Assembly: GCA_905182485.1 (NCBI GenBank)
Contig: CAJJBO010000003.1
Location: 1-64,000 of the forward strand
Direction: 5' to 3'
Origin: an uncultured Luminiphilus sp.
Lineage (GTDB): Bacteria; Pseudomonadota; Gammaproteobacteria; Pseudomonadales; Halieaceae
DNA: 64,000 nt
Within the stretch, counting starts at the first letter, position 1. Each line of letters opens with the position of its first letter. Position numbers and translations under genes: made by a program. Shown in pieces: positions 19,469 to 30,388 of the stretch. The notes beneath the pieces are model-generated. The model was given only the letters and a program-made list of their open reading frames with translations, was not told the origin of the DNA and searched no databases.

Positions 19469-21673
19469 TTACACGGCGGTGATCTGGACGGGGATTGCGC
19501 TCTGCCTAGCCATACCTGAGATGGGGTCATATTCAGCTTCGTCAGATATGATGCGATTGGAGCTCGCGCCCATCTCACGAACATCATCATCGTCGTTGTA
19601 TTCCGGGTTGAATCCCCAACCGTGAGCCAAGGAGCAGACGCCTCGTTTGATGGTCGACTCTGCTTCGGTAACCGCGGTAACAATGCCGCCCGGGCCGCTG
19701 ATCTGAATCAAATCGCCAGACTTTACTGATAACGCTGACAAATCGTCGGGGTGCATATAGGCGCAGTTAGTCGTACCTTTTTCTTTGACGGCGTCAAACT
19801 GTTGTCCGGATGAATTATAAACGTGATTGAGGCGTCGACTCGTGAGCAGGTGGCTATAGTCACCGTCTTTTTCGGGAATGCCCGATGCCGATAAACGCTC
19901 TGCCCTGATCTCACGAATTTCATCTGCGATCCCTGGTGGGGTTAACTGAAGTTTGGCTGCAGAGTCCCCTTTTTCGACGACACATTCGATACTGTCAAAG
20001 ACAAACCCACCCTTTTTAGCTCTTATTTCCTCTAAAGGAATCTTCGTCCCGCTCGTCACTAGTGTGAGTACCTCAAACTTGGTTGGTTTGTGGTCCATCG
20101 GGATTTGTCCGCCGGTGGCGACACCAAAAGCCGCATCCATGGGCAAGATGCTGCCCCCGAGTGTTAATTCAATCCCGAGGCGGTGGGCGAGCTCCCAGTA
20201 GAACTCCCATTCTTCGATTAAATCTCCATTTGGTTCGACAATGGCTTCAGCGTAATGGGTATAGGGCACGTCGAACCAGGTATCGGCCATGACGGGGGCA
20301 TCATCTCGTTCTAAACATATTTTTCCCGGCAATATATAGTCAGCCATCACTGCGGTTGCCGACATTCTTACGTCGATGCAAACGAGCAGCTCGAGGGCGT
20401 CCATTGCTCGAACGGTTTTGTGTTGATTGGGAAAGGCCACTATCGGATTGCCGCCGATATTGAAAAGCACCTTGATTTGACCTTCACCGGGTTTCAGTAT
20501 TTCGTCGTTCAGTGCCGCGGTAGGCATCTCACCGCAGCATTCGCTTAAACCACGAATACGAGATTGCGGGAAATCTTTGCCGTAAGCAGCCCAAGGCGCG
20601 ATGACTTCCGCTTTACGATTACCCATGGGAGACAACACGCCAGGGTTTGGCACTTTGTCTCCTTCCTTATTAAAACGACTGCAGAGCGTATTAAGCACAT
20701 GGAGTAAATGCTCCATGACGTTTCCTCTGGGCGCCATATTGGGTCCGGTACCGGCTGTTGCGGTACCGCGCTTGCCGTGACCCCATACTCTAGCCGCTTC
20801 AATCATCAGCTCGGCGGGTACGCCAGCTCGTAATTCCACGTACTCCGGTGTGAAGTCGCTCACCGCTTCGCGGAGGCTTTGTAAACCGTCGACAAACTGT
20901 TCGCAGAATTCGGCATCGTAGAGATCCTCATCCAGTATCACTTTAATCATTCCGCACAGTACGGTGGGGTCCTCGCCAGGGCGAACTTGCAGATGGATAT
21001 GCGCTTTTCGAGAGACCTCCGTCTTGCGCGGGTCTATGACGATCATTTTAATGCCGTCTTTTAAGCCTTTATTGAGCGCTTGCCGCGGACTGAAGGGCGG
21101 GATCCCGCCATAAGGCGCAAAGTGCGAAATCAACGTATTGCAGCCTACAATCAACGCGACATCCGCCCCCTCAAAACTGTGTGGCCCTCCAGCCCAAACC
21201 CCGAATCTTGACAGCGCGATGCCTTTTGCCGGCTGATCAATAGACACGGAAGTGTAGTAAGAGGGTGATTTGATACCCTCATGGAAGGCTCGCGAGAGTG
21301 CAAGCGCGGCTGACTCCTGAAATGAGTAAGTGCCACAGTAAGTGGCAATCGATCTTGGGCCCTCCGCGGCAATGATCTTTTTTACTTTTTCGGCGATCTC
21401 ATCGAGCGCCTGCTTGGAGGAGATTTCCTGCCAACTGCCATCCGCTAATTTTTTGAGGGGTCGCGTAATACGTGACTCATGATCATAAGCGGCCACGAGT
21501 TGGCGGCCTTTTAAGCAGGTATAACCACCATAGACGGGATCGCTGGTATCGCCCCTTACCGCTATGGGCTTGCCATCTAGGACATCTACCTCCATCGCAC
21601 AGTAGTTGTGACAAAAACGACAGTATGTTTTTTTAGTTTCGACTCCGGGCTGCACTGAGCGGTGAGTTGGCAT
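19469..21673 (-). CDS. molybdopterin-dependent oxidoreductase (DMSO reductase superfamily)
   Basis: 734 aa; 4Fe-4S motif CRFCHNYCAMEVDVLDGKPIAVRGD...GYTCLKG; YILPGKICLERDDAPVMADTW; C-terminal molydopterin-binding pattern. Confidence 0.92.
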   Translation of the reverse strand: MPTHRSVQPGVETKKTYCRFCHNYCAMEVDVLDGKPIAVRGDTSDPVYGGYTCLKGRQLVAAYDHESRITRPLKKLADGSWQEISSKQALDEIAEKVKKIIAAEGPRSIATYCGTYSFQESAALALSRAFHEGIKSPSYYTSVSIDQPAKGIALSRFGVWAGGPHSFEGADVALIVGCNTLISHFAPYGGIPPFSPRQALNKGLKDGIKMIVIDPRKTEVSRKAHIHLQVRPGEDPTVLCGMIKVILDEDLYDAEFCEQFVDGLQSLREAVSDFTPEYVELRAGVPAELMIEAARVWGHGKRGTATAGTGPNMAPRGNVMEHLLHVLNTLCSRFNKEGDKVPNPGVLSPMGNRKAEVIAPWAAYGKDFPQSRIRGLSECCGEMPTAALNDEILKPGEGQIKVLFNIGGNPIVAFPNQHKTVRAMDALELLVCIDVRMSATAVMADYILPGKICLERDDAPVMADTWFDVPYTHYAEAIVEPNGDLIEEWEFYWELAHRLGIELTLGGSILPMDAAFGVATGGQIPMDHKPTKFEVLTLVTSGTKIPLEEIRAKKGGFVFDSIECVVEKGDSAAKLQLTPPGIADEIREIRAERLSASGIPEKDGDYSHLLTSRRLNHVYNSSGQQFDAVKEKGTTNCAYMHPDDLSALSVKSGDLIQISGPGGIVTAVTEAESTIKRGVCSLAHGWGFNPEYNDDDDVREMGASSNRIISDEAEYDPISGMARQSAIPVQITAV

Positions 21674-21909
21674 CTTTATTGTGACCTCTGTAATTTACAT
21701 TTTATTGTTAGTCTAAAAACGGAGTCGTTTGCCGGGCACACCACGGGGATGCGTAAAAACATTAAAAGGCCGCTATCGCGTATCTTCTGTGTTCTTAATC
21801 AGTGCCCCTAAAACGCCCCACATGATGAGGTCGAGTATAAACACAATCGACATAGAATTTGAATGATATTCAAATGCTTTGTTACGATCTTTTGTTCCGA
21901 CGGTAACGC

Positions 21910-22153
21910 TCAGTCGCTTCGAATCCGCATGTTGGCAGCACTTTTTCGAGCGAGAAAAATGACCCCGCCGTAAATCAGCCACGGCGCCAGCAACCAAGGA
22001 ACCTGGCCCTGAAAGGTGATCGTGCGGCCTCGAAATTCAAACAAGAGCGGATTCCACCAAGGTCCACTGGGAGCCAGTGGTGCCCAAGACAGCGGCTTGC
22101 ACAGGCAACACAAGCGCCAAGAGGAACAGCAGTGTTAGAGCGCGAGGTTTCAT
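21910..22153 (-). CDS. small exported membrane protein (likely frameshifted)
   Basis: MKPRALTLLFLLALVLPVQAA joins APLAPSGPWWNPLLFEFRGRTITFQGQVPWLLAPWLIYGGVIFLARK if one base near 22095 is removed. Confidence 0.5.
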
Positions 22154-22254
22154 CAGGGCGTCAGTCCAAAGCCACGCATCTAACCTCGTGTTGCTTATTT
22201 TTTGACTGGCGACTAGGGTTGGTGTTGAAACCAAAGCAGTGAGCGAGGAATAAA

Positions 22255-22746
22255 ATGAATCATCCGGGCAATACTGACTTTGATGTGAAAGACCGATTGG
22301 CGATCATTAACCTGTGTAACGCGTATGCCAATCACTTTGACAAAAATGAACTGGGCGATTGGTTTACGCTGTTCACTGAAAATCCGACTTGCGTTATTTG
22401 TCTTTCTGACGAGCCGCCGGTCACCGTGATTGGTGATGATTTTAAGAATTTATTAAGCCAATACCGCGAGTCTATGGTGGAAGCGGGCACGCAGCCATTA
22501 CATCTCGATACCAATCTGGCTATTCAAGAACAAGACCCTAACCGCGCCACTGCAGAGGCCTATATTATGTACATGCCACTGGAAATCGCGGCCTTTAACC
22601 TGCCTGAAAAAAGCTTTTTCGAGACCCGTATTACCGGCACTGCCCGCTACACTTGGAGCCTGTTAAAAGGTGATGATGGTATTTGGCGGATAGACAGTTA
22701 CCGGATCGCTTACTTACAAAAAGTGGTGGAAGCGACAGCTCACTAG
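22255..22746 (+). CDS. SnoaL/NTF2-like protein
   Basis: VKDRLAIINLCNAYANHFDKNELGDWFTLFTENP... and WRIDSYRIAYLQKV pattern. Confidence 0.7.
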   Translation: MNHPGNTDFDVKDRLAIINLCNAYANHFDKNELGDWFTLFTENPTCVICLSDEPPVTVIGDDFKNLLSQYRESMVEAGTQPLHLDTNLAIQEQDPNRATAEAYIMYMPLEIAAFNLPEKSFFETRITGTARYTWSLLKGDDGIWRIDSYRIAYLQKVVEATAH

Positions 22747-22805
22747 GGTCGTATTGGCCTGGTCTATATGCGGTGGTCGGCGGCTCTGCGGCGGAGCTTT
22801 ATGGC

Positions 22806-22865
22806 ATTGCCACGGAAAGGTAGCCCTTTTTTCAAATTCAGCTTTTAAGTGTGTCAGCAGGATCA
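22806..22865 (+). repeat. 60-bp direct repeat, copy 2
   Basis: Identical to 19364-19423. Confidence 0.95.
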
Positions 22866-23066
22866 TCTGTATTAACGACAGGCGTTTACCCCCCCCCGGG
22901 GGGCCTTGAATTTGGCGGCGGCCCTTGAAAGTGGGAATTCGCTAATTTGAGCAACTCACGACGCAGAAACACGCCATTTTGGGACTACCGTGGTACTACA
23001 TTTCGGCACACAACATTCGTATGCATGGAACAGCATTTTTAAATTATTGATTTAAATAGCTAAAAA

Positions 23067-23143
23067 TGGTCGGTGTGAGAGGATTTGAACCTCCGACCCC
23101 TTCCTCCCGAAGGAAGTGCGCTACCAGGCTGCGCCACACACCG
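23067..23143 (-). tRNA. tRNA-Pro(CGG), CCA encoded
   Basis: CGGTGTG TGGCGCAGCCTGGTAGCGCA CTTCC TTCGGGA GGAAG GGGTC GGAGGTTCAAATCCTC TCACACCG ACCA; loop TTCGGGA gives anticodon CGG. Confidence 0.95.
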
Positions 23144-23194
23144 AAGCATGCACGATATCAAACTGAAAAATAGCGTGCACCGATTTTAGCGAGG

Positions 23195-23407
23195 TCAGTA
23201 AATACCCGCCCACTGCGCAATACCTTGGCTGAGCAAGCTAAAACCTGTCACCACTGCGATCAGGACAATGATCAAAAAAACAGGGCGAAACGGCCTTCGC
23301 TCAACCGAATTGACGCCACGCGCCAAAAAACCATCTACCCGGCTCTGGTCTTCCTGAGACAGCGGTTGCGATGCTGCCTCATCAGTGGGTTGGTTTGCGT
23401 CGGACAT
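23195..23407 (-). CDS. DUF3094-like small membrane protein
   Basis: LSQEDQSRVDGFLARGVNSVERRPFRPVFLIIVLIAVVTGFSLLSQ. Confidence 0.65.
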   Translation of the reverse strand: MSDANQPTDEAASQPLSQEDQSRVDGFLARGVNSVERRPFRPVFLIIVLIAVVTGFSLLSQGIAQWAGIY

Positions 23408-23579
23408 ATCAATGAGCAGCTTGAATCAGGATTCTTCACTCTAAACCTTGGCGCATCCAAGACCAAGTATTTCTCATCAGCGCCCCGTTTCGACTCCATC
23501 TAACGCGCAAGGATGCTCTCTCGCGGGTCTCAGTAAGGCAGCATGAGCTCTGACGATCTTAGGACCCGCTTGCAACGGT

Positions 23580-24500
23580 ATGACCGCCACAAACCGCCCG
23601 CCAATCAAGCCGCTAACCGGTGGCGCACTCGGCACGCCTGTCTGCTCGACGCACATGAAGCTGGGCCACTCCAGCCATCGGGTTCTACAAGCTGCCTTAG
23701 GACACACGGCTAAGGCCATTCAATGGCTTGCGCCCGCTGTTTGTGTCCTCTGTCGACAAACGCACCCCTCTACTGAGGCGATATGTGATGACTGTGATCA
23801 GCACTTACCGCGCAATCAGGTCCCTTGCCCCCACTGTGCCCTGCCCTCCGCCGGCATGACCTCGACAACCACCCTCAAGTGCTGCACCCATTGTCAGCAG
23901 CATCGTTTTTATTTCTCTGAGACCCACGCACCATTTTTAATGCAATGGGGCATCAGAGACCTTATTCATCTGTGGAAATTTCAGCATCAGCCTCAGCTGT
24001 CTCCGTTACTCGCGTCGTTGTTTATACGGGAGGTCTTTACCCCCGCGGACTTACCGCGCTCTTTAGTGTTAATACCGATACCCACTCAGTGGCGTCGTCA
24101 GCTACAACGCGGCTTTGACCACACCAGAGTGCTGGCACAAGCGATCGCTGCAACCTATCCTCACTCGTTAACGGTCAAGCCGTGGTTACGTCATACACGC
24201 TCTGGTGCCACTCAGCACCGTCTCAGTCGTTTAGCTCGCTGGCGCAACCAACATGAGCGCTTCGCGGTCAACGCGAAGATTCAGGGCTGTCGCGTGGTGT
24301 TACTCGACGATGTTATGACCACCGGTGCCACGGTTAACGCGGCAGCCGAAACCTGCCTCGAAGCCGGCGCCAAACAGGTCACGGTGTGGTGTTTGGCGCG
24401 AACGCCCGAACCGGGCTCCCCACTTACGCGTTACCATGGCGGCCTGTGCAATGGGGAGGCCCATCATGAACCATCCCTACGAAAGCCTAACGCCCGATAA
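23580..24500 (+). CDS. comF: ComF-family phosphoribosyltransferase (start uncertain)
   Basis: Cys-rich CVLCRQTHPSTEAICDDCDQHLP...; PRTase motif VVLLDDVMTTGATVNAAA. Confidence 0.88.
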   Translation: MTATNRPPIKPLTGGALGTPVCSTHMKLGHSSHRVLQAALGHTAKAIQWLAPAVCVLCRQTHPSTEAICDDCDQHLPRNQVPCPHCALPSAGMTSTTTLKCCTHCQQHRFYFSETHAPFLMQWGIRDLIHLWKFQHQPQLSPLLASLFIREVFTPADLPRSLVLIPIPTQWRRQLQRGFDHTRVLAQAIAATYPHSLTVKPWLRHTRSGATQHRLSRLARWRNQHERFAVNAKIQGCRVVLLDDVMTTGATVNAAAETCLEAGAKQVTVWCLARTPEPGSPLTRYHGGLCNGEAHHEPSLRKPNAR

Positions 24501-25440
24501 CGTCATTAGCTGTGTGGAGTCCATCGGATTACTCGGCGACCTCCGCATCTTGGCGCTCAACAGTTACGAAAACCGCGTCTATCAATTTGGGTTGGAGGAT
24601 GCCGAACCAGTCATTGCTAAATTTTATCGCCCCGGACGCTGGACCCGTGCACAGATCCAAGAAGAGCATGACTTTACTCACGAACTCACTGCAGCAGAGC
24701 TCTCCGTCGTGGCGCCCATGAGTATCAATGGGCAAACCTTGCATGAAGCGGGGGGGTACCTCATCGCCATCTTTCCTCGTCGAGGTGGTCATGCGCCAGA
24801 ACTCGATAATGCGGACCACCTTTTGGGTCTGGGCCGCACCCTCGGGCGGATGCACGGGGTAGGACGCGCTAAAGGTTTTGACGAGCGCATTGACTACTCA
24901 CTGCAGCGATGGCTAGTTGAGCCAATTCGCTACCTTGCAGAAAACTGGATACCCGATGAGCTACAGCCCGCCTGGAATACTTTGGGCAAGGATCTGGTCG
25001 AGCGCGCTGGCGCACTGATGAGCGATTACGATCCCCAACAGGGTATTCGCCTGCATGGCGACTGCCACGTGGGCAATATTTTGTGGCGCGACGAAACGCC
25101 GCACTTTGTCGATTTAGATGACTGCGTGACCGGTCCTGCCATGCAAGATCTGTGGATGTTTTTATCAGGCGACCGTAACCAACGTGAACGCCAACTGTCG
25201 GAGCTAATTTCAGGCTATGAAGAATTTCAGGACTTCGATGCGCGAGAGGTGAAATGGATCGAAGCACTGCGCACCGCACGCATGGTCTACTACAGTGCCT
25301 GGTTGGCACGACGCTGGGATGACCCTGCGTTTCCGGCCGCTTTTCCTTGGTTTGGCCAACAACGGTATTGGGCTGATCAAATTCTCGCGCTCAGAGAGCA
25401 GTTATCGCTGCTCGAGGAACCCCCGCTGAGGCTTTTATGA
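24466..25440 (+). CDS. srkA: stress response kinase A (YihE/RdoA-like)
   Basis: LNSYENRVYQFGLEDAEPVIAKFYRPGRWTRAQIQEEHDF; HGDCHVGNILW; VDLDDCVTGPAMQDLW. Confidence 0.9.
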   Translation: MNHPYESLTPDNVISCVESIGLLGDLRILALNSYENRVYQFGLEDAEPVIAKFYRPGRWTRAQIQEEHDFTHELTAAELSVVAPMSINGQTLHEAGGYLIAIFPRRGGHAPELDNADHLLGLGRTLGRMHGVGRAKGFDERIDYSLQRWLVEPIRYLAENWIPDELQPAWNTLGKDLVERAGALMSDYDPQQGIRLHGDCHVGNILWRDETPHFVDLDDCVTGPAMQDLWMFLSGDRNQRERQLSELISGYEEFQDFDAREVKWIEALRTARMVYYSAWLARRWDDPAFPAAFPWFGQQRYWADQILALREQLSLLEEPPLRLL

Positions 25441-25441
25441 C

Positions 25442-26242
25442 TCAGCGCTCGCGCCGGGCGCGCGGATAAAGTAGCGTCCAGAACCAAGTCCAAAACGTAT
25501 TTTTATTGAGCACATAGCGGTCCAACTCTTTGAATTGTTGTGCCGTTTTGGCGGGGTCTGCGTACAGATCTGAGCGGGTATAACGCTCGACATCTGGGTC
25601 GAGTGCCTTGATCACCTTAGCGGGATTGCCCGCTACAACGACATTAGCAGGCACATCGCTGGTCACGACAGCTTGGGCCGCAACAATACTGTTATCGCCG
25701 ATCGTTACCCCCTTGAGCACGGTGGCATGGTCGCCCACCCATACATTGGCACCCAGCAAAACGGGGGTCGCTTCATCAGCGCGATCAATACGGTCATACA
25801 AACCATGCCAATCTGAGTCTGTAATATAGGCGCCGTTGGCGAGCATACAGCCGTCGCCCAAAGTAATGTTATCGCTGGCGCTGATGCGAGACCCCGGACT
25901 CATGAGACAGGCATCCCCTAAGGTAATCTGACCCTCACCGGGCGCGCGACCCCAGACACCAATCTGTACTCGCTGACTGGCGGTGTTGATCGCGGTAAAA
26001 GAATGCCCAATGGCGATATTGGGTCCCGAGATATCCACATACCAAGGCGACATAATGTTGGCGTAGGGTCCCAGCTGAATGCAACGCGGCCTGACGAACC
26101 AATCGATCCAGCCGTCTCGCATCACAAGATAAGCCCGTTTAACCCAGTAAGGGCGGAGATCCTCTCGCACTGATATCGTCCTTATCCGTAAAAGGTGTGA
26201 TAGCGCGGTATGATGGCAAGGTGAATTCAACTGCGCAAACAC
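25442..26242 (-). CDS. left-handed beta-helix acyltransferase (WbbJ/LpxA-like)
   Basis: Hexapeptide repeats ITLGDGCMLANGAYITDSDWHG...GANVWVGDHATVLKGVTIGDNSIVAAQAVVTSDVPANVVVAGNPAKVIK. Confidence 0.85.
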   Translation of the reverse strand: MFAQLNSPCHHTALSHLLRIRTISVREDLRPYWVKRAYLVMRDGWIDWFVRPRCIQLGPYANIMSPWYVDISGPNIAIGHSFTAINTASQRVQIGVWGRAPGEGQITLGDACLMSPGSRISASDNITLGDGCMLANGAYITDSDWHGLYDRIDRADEATPVLLGANVWVGDHATVLKGVTIGDNSIVAAQAVVTSDVPANVVVAGNPAKVIKALDPDVERYTRSDLYADPAKTAQQFKELDRYVLNKNTFWTWFWTLLYPRARRER

Positions 26243-26904
26243 AACCGTCCGACGCCACCCATCCGGTCATCCAGACCCAGCAGGCGTCACCCCACTCAGA
26301 CCTAGAGCGCATTGTGCGGCATCATATTGCGCACCCCTGGCGAAAACCGTGTCCGAGTCACACGCAGAAAGCTTTTGAACAACTGCAAACACGCTATCAA
26401 AATGACTCCCGGCCCCTCATCTTAGATTCCTACTGCGGTACCGGCATGAGTACGGCGGTGCTTGCCGCTCAGCACCCGGAGGCTCTCGTGGTGGGCATTG
26501 ATCAATCTGCGGGTCGATTAGCCAAGCATCAAGTACTCGGTCACCAGAACTACCTTCTCCTACAGGCCGAGGCGGAAGCGTTTTGGCGCTGCTTGGTCGA
26601 GGCAGAGATACCATTAGCGGCGCATTGGATGCTGTATCCAAACCCCTGGCCCAAGGCCTCACAGTTGAGACGCCGGGTTCACGGTCATGGCGCTTTTCCG
26701 CTATTGGCCGCACTCGGTGGACAACTGGAAATGCGCAGTAATTGGCAGGTGTACGCAGCAGAATTTACGCAAGCAGCCGAATTGATCGGGTTATCCGGCA
26801 CTTTAGACACCTTTACGCCCGATCCACCGCAGACCTTGTTTGAGCGCAAATATCATGAGCGCGGGCAGACGCTATGGCGTTTCCAAGGGTCATTCTCCCG
26901 CTAG
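26221..26904 (+). CDS. TrmB-like SAM-dependent methyltransferase
   Basis: LILDSYCGTGMSTAVLAAQHPEALVVGIDQSAGRLAKH; MLYPNPWPKASQLRRRVHGH. Confidence 0.8.
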   Translation: MNSTAQTQPSDATHPVIQTQQASPHSDLERIVRHHIAHPWRKPCPSHTQKAFEQLQTRYQNDSRPLILDSYCGTGMSTAVLAAQHPEALVVGIDQSAGRLAKHQVLGHQNYLLLQAEAEAFWRCLVEAEIPLAAHWMLYPNPWPKASQLRRRVHGHGAFPLLAALGGQLEMRSNWQVYAAEFTQAAELIGLSGTLDTFTPDPPQTLFERKYHERGQTLWRFQGSFSR

Positions 26905-26988
26905 TATCAGGGCAAAACCTGATATACGCTTCGCTTTCGCTAAACTTATCAGCACGGTGACGAGCACGGTGCGACAGAGCGTTAGACC

Positions 26989-27815
26989 ATGACCGCAACA
27001 CAACCCGACAATATTAAGCAGATCGAACAGGGCGACCCCATCTGGGCGCGCATTCGCCGAGAGACACGCGATACTGCCGCTGCTGAGCCCATTTTGGCCA
27101 GCTTTTTGCACGCGACGATCCTCAATCACGACGAGCTAGAGAGTGCTTTAAGCTTTCACCTCGCGAACTTGCTGGGCAGCCCCACCGCACCGGCGATGAT
27201 GCTGCGTGAGGTCATTTTAGAAGCGCTGCAAGATGACAGCGCTATTCGCAGCGCTATTCGCGATGACCTTAACGCCATTATCGATCGCGACTCTGCCTGC
27301 CATGAGCTCTATCTGCCGTTTCTGTACTTCAAAGGTTTTCAAGCGCTGCAAATTCACCGCATAGGTCATTGGTTATGGACACACAACCGAAAACCTTTAG
27401 CGCATTTCTTACAGAGCCAAATGGCACGGCAGTTTGGTATTGATATTCACCCTGCTGCGCGCTTTGGGCATGGCATTATGCTGGACCACGCCACGGGCCT
27501 CGTCATCGGCGAAACTGCCGTCGTGGGTAATCGCGTATCGATATTACAAATCAGTGACATTAGGCGGCACCGGGAAAAGAAGACGGCGATCGTCACCCTA
27601 AAATCGGCGATGGCGTATTAATCAGCGCAGGTGCCACGATCCTAGGGAATATTTATGTTGGTGAAGGTGCCAAAGTCGGCGCTGGCTCAGTGGTACTGCA
27701 AGATGTGCCGGCCCACACCACCGTGGCAGGTGTCCCGGCAAAAGTGGTTGGCAAACCGACCTCTAACTCTCCCGCGCTCGATATGGATCATGCGATCCCA
27801 GAGCCTCAGTGGTAA
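26989..27815 (+). CDS. cysE: serine O-acetyltransferase (two homopolymer frameshifts)
   Basis: [26 protein letters not shown]...; removing one A each at ttacaaatc (~27548) and gggaaaagaag (~27578) restores [36 protein letters not shown]. Confidence 0.92.
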
Positions 27816-28868
27816 GCGGGCGACAGCTCCACCACCGCATCCACCATCGCTGCAACATGATCAGGATCAATGCCTGGCGTAATGCCATGTCCTAAATTGA
27901 ACACATGACCATTGCCCTCTCCAAATGAGGTCAGAATCTGCCCCACTTCCTCTCGAATACGCTCAGGTGAGGCATTGAGTAGCGTCGGATCCATATTGCC
28001 CTGCAGGCACACTCGGTCACCTACTCGCTCCCGCGCCGCGCCAATATCAGTCGTCCAATCCAGTCCCACTGCATCCGCGCCGCAATCGGCAATGGCTTCC
28101 AGCCATTGACCACCACCCTTGGTAAAGACGATCACTGGCACCTTGCGACCATCCGCCTCTCTCGGCAGCTGATCAATGATCTCTGCCATGTAGCGTGAGA
28201 GAAAATTCTCGATAAGCGTTGCCGCTTAGAATCCCGCCCCAGGTATCAAATATTTGTACCGCCTGCGCGCCACTATGAATCTGCTCACTCAAATACGCCG
28301 CCACCGAGGTCGCCAGCTTCGATAGCAGCTGATGCATCAGCTCGGGCTCATTGAAGGCCAGTGACTTCACTTTGGCAAAATCTTTACTCGAGCCGCCCTC
28401 CACCATATAAGTCGCCAAGGTCCAGGGGCTGCCGGCGAAACCGATCAACGGAATACTGCCTTTCAGCTCCTTGCGGATCAACGATACCGCATCCATGACA
28501 TAGCCGAGCTCGCTCGCGGCTCGCGCCGGATCCAACGCATTTATTTCGGCCGCGGTCGAGATGGGCCGTTCAAAGCGGGGACCCTCCCCCTCCGAAAAGT
28601 AAAGGCCCAACCCCAGCGCGTCTGGCACTGTCAAAATATCAGAGAACAAAATGGCGGCGTCCATGGCATATCGCCGTAACGGCTGCAACGTCACCTCACA
28701 GGCAAGTTCAGGGTTCGTACACAGGCTCATAAAGCTCCCAGCTTCGGCCCGTATCTCGCGGTACTCTGGTAAGTATCGGCCCGCCTGGCGCATCATCCAA
28801 AGCGGCGTTCGATCCACAGGTTCACGCAGCAGTGCACGCAGAAATCGATCGTTTTCTAAGCTGGCCAT
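27806..28868 (-). CDS. hemE: uroporphyrinogen decarboxylase (frameshifted)
   Basis: [32 protein letters not shown]; the two ORFs fuse after removing one base near 28195 to give [15 protein letters not shown]. Confidence 0.93.
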
Positions 28869-28953
28869 GTTGTCGACTCTCTTCTCATATTCTTAGGTTT
28901 TAACGCCGTGTCGGTCGTATCGCGTTTCGCAAAAACGCGAGCCCGGTTAATGC

Positions 28954-30388
<1,435 letters not shown>

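Noticed and set aside
27540-27590. cysE frameshift as programmed ribosomal frameshifting
   Set aside because: Two separate extra A residues are needed and similar lesions occur in many unrelated genes; sequencing error is simpler.
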